This document shows, piece by piece, positions 49,501 through 61,500 of a DNA stretch of 64,000 bases (the first letter of the stretch is position 1; each line of letters begins with the position of its first letter). The DNA comes from Nymphaea colorata. Its lineage: Eukaryota; Streptophyta; Magnoliopsida; Nymphaeales; Nymphaeaceae. The notes below the pieces were generated by a model. The model did no database searches. It had not been told where the DNA came from and was given only the letters and a program-made list of their open reading frames with translations. The position numbers were made by a program, and so were the translations under genes. The stretch lies in the NCBI RefSeq assembly GCF_008831285.2, contig NC_045144.1:5350075-5414074 (forward strand), given 5' to 3'.

Positions 49501-52500
49501 TCCCTCACACATGCCCTCCCTCTCATTTGTTTTCTTTCCCTGCTTCCTCATTGTCGTCCTTTGTCTCTCTCTTCGTCTTTCAATTGTTGTCTCGCTCTCC
49601 CATTCGTGTGTCTCCCTCAACCGGAGAGCTTCTAGAAGGAGGCTCAAAAGGGAATGACTCCAAAGAAATAGGAGGAATAGGTAGTGGGTCAGATGACGAT
49701 GACATCTCAGTAGAGATAGGAGAGGAGCTATAATAAGGCTGAGACTCAAAGAATGTGACATCCGCACTGATATACTCCTTTTGAGTTAAGGGGTCAAAGC
49801 ATTTGTAGCCTTTATGGTTTCTGGGGTAGCCAATGAAGATACACTTAATGGCTTACGCACCCAATTTATCACATGTGGGTCCAAGTATGTGAACAAAGCA
49901 TGTGCAACCAAATACTTTGGGAGCTACTGGAAACAATGGTCATTGTGGGTGCACAAGTTTACTGGGTACCCGGTTGTCAATAGAGGACGAGGGTAAACAG
50001 TTGGTCAAGTAACAGGCAGTGAGGATGGCATCTCCCCAAAAGTATGGGAGGTAAATTAATATGAAGCATTAGGGAACGAGCCACATTTAAAAGTTGGAGA
50101 TGTTTTCACTCAGCTGCGCCATTTTATTGGGAGGTATGGAGACAAGTAAACTGAAGAGAAATGTCATTATCAGAGTAAAACTTCATTAAGATAAATGCCT
50201 TAAACTCAAGAGTGTTATCAGTGCGAATGCTATTAACAAGAATACCAAACTGGGTCTTTATTTAATAATAAGGTTCTTGTGAGTACATATAACTTCAGAC
50301 CTTTCCTTCAAAAGGAAAACCCAAGTGACTAATCATCAACAATGACAAGGAAATAACGAAATCTTGACCTACTAGCAACTTCGCTAAGACCCCACACATC
50401 AACATGAAGAAGATCAAATAGTCCATAGCTGGACGGACTAAGACTCAATGAATAACTGCTACGGGTGTGTTTGCCAAGTTGACAGGCTTCACACTGGAAC
50501 GACTCTGGTACTGAAAGATGAGGAAGAAGGTGACGGAGCTTGGAAACATATGGGTGACCAAGTCTAAGATGCCACTGGAAGGAAGAGGACAATGAAGTGG
50601 TTGAGAAGGTTGCAATACCCACAGAATCCGACAGAAAATAGATGCCCCCTTTTTCATAGTCTCCACCAATCATCTTCTCAATTTGCAAGTCCTAAAATGA
50701 ACAAAAACCAGAGTCAAATGTAACACGATGTAAATCATTAATCAATTGTCCAACCGATAAAAGATTAGTGGGAAACTTAGAAGCATATAACACATTAGGA
50801 ATTGTCATAGACTGAGGAATCTTAATATCTCCATAACCCATAATAAGAGACCGTCTACCATCTGCAAGCCTCACATGACGTGCCTGAGGCAATAAGTGTA
50901 GACAGTAAACATAGAAGGTCTACTACAAGAGTGCCTTGATGCTTCTGAATCAATAATCCTAGTACTTGTATCATGTAGGGCAGTATCAACGGACATAGCA
51001 CTGTCTATCATAATTGTAGAGGCCAACGGCTGGGTAGATTTGTGTGCTAAGAACTCATACTCTGATTTGTTGATATTCACAGTCACAGTCTCAGGGTGAG
51101 AAGAAGATAAAGACCCCTCTACTACTGATGAAGCTGCCTGGACAGATCCAATAAGAGACTAAAGAATTCTTGCCCTGCTTAGATGCAGCATTTTTTCTTA
51201 TGGATGCAGCGGAAGGACGACCATGTTTATCCCAACATTTGTCTTCCAAATGCCTCATTTTCCCACAGTAGGTGTACTGAAATCTCCCTTGACCTCCTCC
51301 TAGCCCTCGACCTATGCCTCTCCCCCTGAAGGAACTGCGTCCATGATCTCCTAAGGCTGCCAAGGCAGAGGCATGAGTATCACTAGAAGGCGAAGAAAGG
51401 GTCACAGCAAGACAGCTGAGTCTGTTGTAAGTTTTAGCTAGGTCAGGGATTTCTGCTCCAGTCAACATCTGCGTTTTTGCTACTGCGTATTCAGGAGAGA
51501 GACCCTATAGAAACTTCGCAACCATAGACTGTTCATCATGAGTCTTATGGCATGTTAATGCTTTAAATCGTTCATAGATGGACATGAGGAAAGTGAAGTA
51601 CTGAGCAAGGCTTTGGTCACCCTATTGTAGATTAAGTAATTCCTCCTCCACCTGCAATATCTTGCTAACATTAGTAAGTTTGTTTCAAAAAATCTCACAT
51701 TTGTTTGGCAGAGGTATAGTATGCAATAGTTGAAGTAATCTGTGGTTGCACACTATTCATGATCCATGACATGACAATATTACTGTCTTCCTTCCATGAA
51801 CCATATTTTCCACTTTTTTCCACGGGCTCATTTTCTTCGATAACTTGTTCCTTCTGATGTCCAATCACAGACATCATAAACACACGAGACCAAATCTCAT
51901 AGTTAGATCCATCTAACTTTACAGTAGAACCATAAGAGAATTAATTTCCTCCAATTTTAACCTCATGAGAGAAATCAGGTTTGGGATTTTCAGCCATCAT
52001 AAATCTATCCACAAGAGATCAGCCAACAACAGCGAAGAATATATATATATATATATATATAATGAGACCGGTCAACGATAACAATTGTCCAATACCACAC
52101 GGCAGCATTAGATGTGCAGCACTTCTCCCAAACAAAAAATATAAACACCCTGACAGTAGGAGTGAATAATGACGTGAGGATGAAGCAGAACTTCCTTTAA
52201 AAGACTGTTGTCCACCTGATAACAGCAACCCAACGACAAAAAAATCTGCTAACAGCAAACCAACAACAGAAAAATCTGCTAACAGCAACCCAACGACAAA
52301 AAGATCGGTTAACAGCAACCTCACAACAGCATCTAATGCTACTATATCAGCATATTATCTTCCACAAATCATCAACCACGACAAGCAAAACATTCAACAT
52401 AAAATGATCTGCTAGCAGCAACCCCACGACAGCATATAACGCTACCGTATCAGCATATTATCTTCCACAAATCATCAACCACGACAAACAAAACATTCAA

Positions 52501-55500
52501 CATAAACTGCCACAGTATTCATAGATAGCAGTCCTCTACTTGGCTGCTTTGATCATAGAACACGTCAGACCATAATATGTTAATCAACACAGACTCCCAC
52601 ACAGCTGCGATAATATATATATATGTTGAAAACCATGGCTGGAGTCTATTCACGCATATTTCAGAGCGTGAATAGACCCCTTCACACAGTTCCCTTGCTT
52701 AAAAACGTCAACTAGAACAGAAGAAAGAGGAGAAGAAGGAGAAGACGATGGAAAAGATGTCGCCTGAGAAGAAAAGGATGGTCGTCAGTAGTCTGAGTCA
52801 CGTCGCCAGATTAATGGAAGTCGCCAGCAGCCTGATTCACGTCACTAGACTTGAGAACGATCGCCGGCAGCCTTTCACCAGACTTGAGAACGAGCTCTGA
52901 TACCATGTTGCAGCCGTGAGACTTGGAGAGAGAAAGATTCATTCATTCACTAACCCTAATCTCCATAATAAAGAGATTAGGGTAGAAGAGAGATTTACAA
53001 ATTACAACAACCAAAAATAAAGAAATGTTTAAAGAGATCTCATAACTATTTAATATTACGAAGAGCCACCTAGAAACATAAACTCTTCTAATTCAACAAA
53101 TATTTCAAGTGATTATTTGTAGAAATCATCAAGGAGGTCAATCCTCGTAAGGTAGTGCAACTCATCACAAATAATAGTGTTGTATCCAAAAGTGTTGAAT
53201 TGATTTTGAAATATGATTTTTCACATATCTTTTGGACCCATGTGTTGCACATACTCTAAATTTAGCACCGAAGGACATATGTGATCTTCCAAGTCAAGAA
53301 GAAAATCCTCAAGGATATGAGCTATTTTCATGGATTCAAGATATAGAAAGAGATTTAAAAAATATAAGTTCATTATTAATCACCATCATGCATTGTCTCT
53401 TTTTGGTAGTTAGATAAATTGTTGCATATTGGATTGTATGCATGTGTTAAAGTGAAGGACTCTAGTCAACAACAACTAGTTGTAGTATTTGTTTGATCAA
53501 AGAGCATCTGAGTTATATTTTACATTATAAAATTATTAAAAACAAGTTGAAGAGGACAAATCAAACTTGCATGTGATGACAAATTGCTCAACATTAGTGG
53601 ATTTGGTTGGGATCTAGACAACAAAATAATAGTAGTATATGATGTTGTATGGAAGGAGTATATAAATAAATATCCTAACAAAAAAAAGGTATAAGATGCC
53701 AACAACTTGGAAATTTTATGAACATAGGGTGGAGATTTGGGGAAATTCCACAACATTGAGAAATAATAGGGGTGGATTAGATTGTAGACCACTAACTAAT
53801 GCCCAAACAAACATTGATGCTCATGATGAGAATGACGGTCAACTGTTTTCACCATACGCTAACTTTCCTCTTGAAAGTCCTAGTTTGGCAGAAACTTCAA
53901 CTAACACAATGCCTGGCAAAAGAAAGGACACTTCAAACAGTAATGCATTATCATCCATTAGCAAGAATATATAAAGACTTGTTGAGACAACCATCTAAAA
54001 AATAAAGAAGAATGGCATGATTATGGCAAACGAACATACTCAACAAACCCAAGAGCGTCGTAGCAACAATAAAATTTATGAAAATGTAACTTTAAATATA
54101 TTGCATGATTATTTTTTGAGTAAGATATTTTCATCATGTCATACATTTTTGTCTTATTTTTTACTACTTTCATATTTCATGCACTTATTAAATTCTATGT
54201 TTGTCTTTTAATACAACAAGATGGGGATGCCTCATTAAAAATATTATGTCATTTTCGATGGCAGGACTAGAAGCATATACATCACATGAGAGAAATGTCG
54301 GCTATATGTTAATGAATATAGTGGTATGTTATATAGGTCATTTTTAAATTTTTGATGGAGGAAACTGCAGATTGCAAAACTATATAATGGCAAAGACAGT
54401 CATCCAACAACAACATACATCAAACAAGACAGAGGTTGGGAATTGTAATAGATGTGTAACGACTTGCGATACTTGTATTATTGTTCCTTTTAGTTTATGA
54501 ACACTTGTATCCAGTGAAGTGTTGATGTCTGCCACATATGGCTTATAACATTTGAACATTTTAGTTTTGTATCATAACTATTATGGTTTGATCTGCCACA
54601 AAATGTGGCGTGAAACTTGTTGACTTGTCATTTTTTTCACTTTTGATGTTAAAGTAAATGACTTACAAAGATGGTGCACATTCCCACTTTTATACTCATA
54701 TTATTATATTGTTCTTATTGTGTCCCTCCAAAAGCGGGTCAAATTTAATATAAGAAACTTTAACTTGATCTTAACAGGTATTAAATTGATGTTTTTGATT
54801 ACTATATACTTTAAATTCACTTTATCAGGTGAAATTGTATATGATATACTAGTTGGTGTTTGGTGTTAAGTTAATGTTTTCATCCTATCAAACATTGGAC
54901 AAAACAAGTAGAACAAACAAGCAAGCATGTTTTGTGCTAACAAAATATGAACAGAACAAACAATACAGATAGAAATGCTCTATCGCTATCAAACAGCTAA
55001 CAAAACAGACATAAAAGACATGCATGTCCTACTTGAATCTAATGCTGCATAAGAGAGACATGTTGTCCATTCCTAAACCTCATCAAACGGCAGATAGTTC
55101 ACACACCTGGATAATGGTGCGAGAACAGAACATGTTCCTCCTGTCCACGAAACAAGCAATCAAAACAAGGTTAAAAGAACAATGCAGAATCGACATGCTT
55201 ATATATCAATCCATGTGTCTGCCTACTGTCGCATTCCCATTATTCCATATCCAATTTTTGTCTTGGTTTAACTCTTTAACATGTCTATCTATTGTCTGAT
55301 ATAATGGATATTCAAACAACCTCTGGACATTTATAAGTGGCTTACTATAAACTATAAAGCCCTTCCATGCATGATATTTTGTTCCTAGATATCTCATGAT
55401 CATGATTTTAAGGGACATGTCCAAGACATTTTGGCCATTTTTTAGTATAATAGTTAGGATTTAAAGAACGAGTCATGCAATGGAGGAGAGTATTGTTCTT

Positions 55501-58500
55501 ATCTCATCTTTATACTAATTTCAGATATATGCAACCAAAAAAATTCTGAATTATCAAGTGCAGTTTTTTTTCCATGTTTCAAAACTGTAGATTGAATTTA
55601 CTTGATCATATTCTACCATATTTATAAACTTTATGCAGCATAGACATCTTTATCAACTTCCTTCAGCATATATTATATTGGCTGTGTGAAATCCAAAAAT
55701 TATGCAATTTTATCCCACCATACATTGTCCACAATATTGTTTTAAATTGCCTGAACTTTAACCTCAATTTGAGCATGATAGAAGCTTCAATACTTATCAA
55801 ACACCATAAGAACTAATGCATTTACTTGTTAAAATTTTTTCAACATGACAATGAGAGAATCAAACCATGTCTCAACAATTTTTAACAATTTCAAATCAGA
55901 ATAACTTGCCAAAAAAAACAACACACGTTCATGGTTAACTATCTTTGACATTTTTTTTTTGCATCTCTTTTCAGATCTTGAATCTGTAAAAGTAGTTCAT
56001 ATCCTTGAGGGTCTTCTTCATTACTTGATGGATTTGTATATGTCCCTTCAATGTTAAATTTAAAATATGTGCAACACGTGGAGTCTAAAAGACAAGACAA
56101 AAATCATTTCTCAAACTTAAGTTGGCAATCTTACAATAGCAGCAGCATCCGCGATGATCTCCACTATCTTATTAGGACCAACCTCTTTGATGACTTCCAC
56201 GAATAACTATCTCAAATATTCAACATCTTTATATTCTCCATATGCCTCAACTATCGTAAAAAATTATTGGTTTGTCACATGCAATGACACTAAAAGTAAT
56301 TAGTGGAAGCCTTTGAATGTCTATCCTCCCATTAGAAACAATTAATATACCAGTTGTATTTCATTTAGACTATTTTCTAGCTAAACTTTCTTTGACATCA
56401 TCCTTCTTATCCTTGAGAATTGATGTTGGTGGTCTTTTTGAGACTAGAGGCACCTATCCTGACAATTTGTTATTAGCAAATGCAATTATAAACTTCTTCC
56501 AACAGTGATTACTAGCTGCATTAAAGGAATATAGCTAGAAAATAAAAACCTACCAGTCATTCTATCCAGTTATGCTCTTCCATAAGAATTAGAACATGTC
56601 TCCATGGCACTCTAACATGTCTTTCTTTTCTTATCAATACCCTTAAGAGACATGGAAATATTTGTGATGCAAGCAATCGATCTTTTCTTTTGAATTGCAT
56701 CAACATGTTCTTGTAACTTCTTGAATTCTCTAACTTTTTCTACAAAAATCCTATTACATGCTTGAATGACAAATTTGACAACCTCGAGAGATGTATCTTT
56801 ACTCTTGTGTAGTATCCAAAAATAGTCTGACAAAATGCACACACAAATTACACATTTCTACCACCACTATTTCTAGCCACTTCAATTTCTGTTTACAGTG
56901 GTTATTTTTCAAGTGCACATGTAGCAGCAAATTGTAAAGCAGGCATTGAATATATGGGTCTAATTTCCTTTTAGGTTGGTGAAACATCATACTAGTCACT
57001 TTTGTTAGCTCTAATAACTTGGGAAGTTCAGCCTTTTAATGTCTTAAATAGTCTTTAAACTAAGGCTCCGCCTCATTTTTATTGTCATTTTGAGTTCTTT
57101 TGGAATGAAGCCATGGTGTACTGCTGCTTCTTGATGGCAGCTTGAAGATTAATGAAGATTAGCAGTTTGATTCTACAAGTTGTGTTCCTTTATTGTGTTT
57201 AGGATTGATGCATTTGAACATTATTCACAAATAAACGAAGGTCCTACTACTGGAGAGTTTGAAGCAACTTAATTTACTTTTCCTTACCACTTACCAGCCA
57301 TCTTGTACATTTTACCTTCAAAATTGAAAATTCAATATGATTATATACGATGTCACATTATAACTATAAACAAAATTATAAGTTCACATATAGACATATG
57401 CAAATATAAGACTAACAGCATATATGGCACTTATGGTATATAGAATATATAATATTACAAGCTAACCATATAGTAATAGTAACATAACATTATAACAAAC
57501 AATTAACATGTATGTACTATAATTAACATATAGAACATAGTTACATCAGAGCATATTATATCTAATAAATTTATTTATTTATTTGTAAAACATATATATA
57601 TAATGCAATAGCACATCCAGCATTAAAGAAATAAAACTATGACAGCTAAAACAGAAAAAAAAAAGAATAAATAAATTGACCTAACTAATCTAAACTCGAA
57701 ACAGAATTTAACTTAGCTAAAAAATAGAAACTGATGTTAATCAGCAGATTTTAGAATTATTAAATTTTGTGATATGATCATCAAATTCACCAGTATATTT
57801 TAAAATATAAAAGCTGCCTTACTTTGGCTTTCTATATCAATGATTCAATAAATTAGCACAAACGAATAGCTAATGATCACTATGAAAAACAAAATTGTAT
57901 AACTCTCAAAAAATTCCAAGACAAAGACTGAATCAAACATCTACGGTAAAACACTAAAACTGCATAGAAATAAAACTGTAAAAGTTAAAACAGAAAATAA
58001 AAAGAACTTTTGATTGAATCAAAGCCTAAAGAGGGTTTCAAGTAAAACTATAAAACTAATCCAAAAAAATACGTGCTAACCAGCGAACAAACAAGAGCCG
58101 AACATTACTAAAATAAAAAACTAGAACAGAAAGACCAATCTAGTGGGATCAATCAACAAATTTATGAAAAAATATTTGATAAGAAATTAGATTAAGCAAT
58201 ACAATTTAAAAATACATGCTAACATTCCTAAAAATGTGACCAAACAAGAGCCAACAACATAAAATAAAAATGATCAATCTAGCAAAATCAATCAACAAAT
58301 TTACTAAGAAATATTTGACCAGAAATTAGATTAAGCAACACAACTTAATAACAAAGAACCAAATAAACCAAATAAACAAGAAGAATCAAAACCCCTAATT
58401 TTCTATGAGATTTCTTTGCTGGAGCTAAAAGGGAGCTGTTGTTGAAAGGAAGTTGTTGCCGGATGGAGGCTGTCATAGTCACACACAGTGTGCGATAAGT

Positions 58501-61500
58501 AAGGGAGTTGTCGCTGGTTGAGAGATTTCAGCTGTTTGTTGGGAGGTCACAATCGCTGGAAAAGGCTGTTGGAGGTTGCTGGAGCTGTAGCTGGAGAATA
58601 TGGGTTTGTAGAGAACTTAACTAAGCTTAAGCAGCAAAATAAACAAATATTATCATCAATTGTCCTCAACATGGCACAATCGCACCCAGAAAAGAGACAT
58701 ATTTGAACTGGTGCAGTTAACTACACCAACGTGCATCAACTGTGTTTGTTTTAGTGTCATCTCAGAGCTGCATCCACACCCGCACTCGCACCTGCATCAC
58801 ATCAATGCAGGTGCCACTGCTATTTTGTTGAGTCCATGTGACATAGGTACAGTCATTTAAATGTGGAAGATCATAAATAGGAAAAAGAAAAAAAAAACAA
58901 AGAAGAGAAAAGATATACCAAGTTCATGGGAGAAGGACGAAAATCAACATGGTTATGTATGTAAAATCAGACAGGTTTTCTTCATCATCTCTGATGATTA
59001 GAAGGCAATGAAGGTATACTATTCCAGAAATAGTTACCAAGGAAATGAATTGACATAAACATGAAATTGCAGCTGGAATGTATGAAGAATCCAGTAATAT
59101 TCATTATATAAACGCTTAAGTCTTACTATCTTAAACTTTTGCTATTAAGTGACTCACCCCAGCATAGGCTGCAAACCTTGGTAGTTTGGAAAGCCAACCT
59201 GTACCTTTTGCATATACACTTGCATCAATCAATACCAATTCTGATACCTGGATATCAAAGTTAAGACACATCAATCCATGACCGAGGTCATTTATCAACA
59301 AAAATCTGCTTTCATTTTTCAGAAAGTGAAGATAATACTGATAACATACATAAGGACATTCTTTCTAGTACAATACTAGAACCATATCAATTCAATTGTG
59401 CACTTAATAAGCTTTTTCTATTGGAAATATGAAAACTTAGAAGAGAATAAAGTCAAAAGACTAATACATATTGCATCAGCATAGCATGTTTAAACAAAAA
59501 AACATGTTTTTCACGTGAAATACATTGCAAACAGTGGCATAAAGTATTTGCTCTCTCGATGTCAATGGGGCATTTGACGGGCACAGATTTTACAGTAGAT
59601 GAGGGATTTATCTGTATTTTTGAGTTTAATGATTTTATCCACACCTCATCAGTGCGGCTGTTTTCAATTTCCTCTTTTGCCATCAGGTATGTGCTCTTCC
59701 CTCCTCATCCTCCGCTTCATCCTTCTTCCTCCCTCCTCCTTTCTCCTCCTCCCTCCTCCTTTCTCCTCCTCCTCCCCTTTCCTCTATTTGCCTTTTTCTT
59801 TTTTCTTTTCGCAGCACTCACCATAACGAAAAATAACAAGTTCAATTATGTCTTCTTAGTTTTTACTAGCAATTACAACACCATGACGAAATAATCCCCA
59901 GAAAAAAAAAAAAAGACACAGAGCAAGAGAGGGAACGAACTTTTCTTTTTCCAAGGTGAAAGCAAGAAAAAAAAAAGTCCTTTTGGATTCAATTTTTTAA
60001 TCTGAATCACTACCACAGTCCAGATCCAGATAAAGTCCAATAAGGAGAGTATAGGTCTAGCACTGGATAAGTAGAACTGGTTAAAAACTTATGAAATAAT
60101 ACGTGCACATAATATATATTCAAACTATACTTTATTACAGATCCAACTTAAATTCTGATCCAGATTAAAGTAGACAAATACAGACCTGAACAAATGCATG
60201 CCTACATATTACTACAGTGATCAGAATCCAAAAATAATTGTGAACTCTCAAATGTATAAACTTTAACGAAGTTCGCAGCCCTATTACAAGTGACCTCAAA
60301 TGCATCAGTGGCTAGCCGGGGATAGGAACTGGCAAACAATTGTGATTAACGGAATTGAAGCTGGTAGAGAAAGCAGGATACTCACTGCTTCAGGGTGGGA
60401 GACTGCCAAATCAATGGCAATGGCAGCACCAAGGCTTGGGCCAACTAACACCATGGGCCTTTTGATGTGTGATCTCCAAAACTGCACACAAATCATAAGA
60501 AGATGAAGCAAAGAATGGTGCAGATGGATAAGAACACAGAGTAAACTCATCTAAGGACAACCATTTGTCACAAAACTTGAAAGATATCGCTCGCAAAATG
60601 CCAAATCAATCTTAATACTTCCAAGGGAAAGCATGCTGGGGGTTGCCCCACCTTTATTCAGAAAGAAGATATTCACAAGCTCAAAAAAGTGGGGATGCTG
60701 AGCATCGACCAGCTTGACAACCTAGACAAGATTGAACCTATCTCCAAGAACAAAAAACAGCACCTTACGGCCCCGGAAAAGGCAACCCAAAAGACAAAAG
60801 AGGATCCTGACCAAAGCCAGGAATCAAAACAACCTTTTAACCCGTGTCCAACCCATCTGCCTGAAGTCTGCTTTCAACGAGCCTTCAGCGAGATGTTAGA
60901 GCAGCAAACTCTAAGACGTAAACAGCACCTTATATCCCTTTTAGCCGGACGTCACTGATCACACTCAAAAGGGATATAATCGCACCAAATAACAATAAAA
61001 AGTGACTTGTATCCCTAGCAATGCATCCAAAATTCATATCAATGGGGAAATCCCCTTATTTATATGTAAAGGGGGCAGTAACTATCTCTTTGGTGTGCCC
61101 AACGGCTAGATGGCCTGATGACCAAAATGGCCTTTAGGCATTTAGTTTATTACAAAAATAAAAATAATTAACAAAAAACAGCAAAAAATAAGAAAAAGCA
61201 CAGAAAGTTGCACTAAAAATATGTACCTGGCTATAATTATATATTATGGTATATGTATGCATATATGTTTGTATATATACATATATCACATAATATATGC
61301 ATATATGTTATTAATAACCCAACACCAACAATGTAATCACTGAAAGTTTGTCAATCAGGGACATGTAACAGGGCTCCAGTAGAGATTTGGTAATGAAATC
61401 TACTATCTAGTAAGCGAAGTCACTAGATGTAGAAATTAGAACTTGAAGATAACTGAAGTTTGAAGTCCATGAGGTGACTAAAGATGGTCTGACATCAACC

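Larger units (their letters stand above)
49640..53098 (-). mobile_element. Truncated Ty1/copia retrotransposon (copia 4)
   Basis: Minus-strand element with its 5' LTR (52906-53098) and primer-binding site (52894-52905). It has a gag remnant (about 51.9-51.2 kb, with a CxYCGKMRHLEDKCW zinc knuckle), protease region (HVRLADGRRS, NLLSVGQL; about 50.9-50.7), GAG-pre-integrase WHLRLGHP and CEACQLGKH, and integrase LLHVDVWG (50.4). It breaks off after the integrase tail (GYKCFDPLTQKEYISADVTF, about 49.8 kb). Reverse transcriptase, RNase H and 3' LTR are absent. A different family from copias 1-3. Confidence 0.85.
39500..59157 (-). other. Giant intron 6 of the hydrolase gene (19.66 kb)
   Basis: Donor GTGAGTC follows the exon ending in AYAG (at 59157) and acceptor TATAG precedes VSILKSL (at 39500). 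Nearly all of it is transposon: copia 3, hAT remnant arms, MITE C and copia 4. Residual unique intron DNA is 39503-39610, 44489-44775 and 58847-59157. Copia 3 sits only about 110 bp from the acceptor, so the branch point must lie within that short stretch or inside the element. Confidence 0.88.

Noticed and set aside
49180-49767. Long Ser/Leu-rich and Arg/Glu-rich open frames on both strands
   Set aside because: They are translations of a CT-rich low-complexity tract, not a protein gene.
59559-59894. Open frames in the pyrimidine-rich part of hydrolase intron 5
   Set aside because: They consist of Pro/Ser/Leu runs from CCT repeats and lie between two exons of a well-supported gene.
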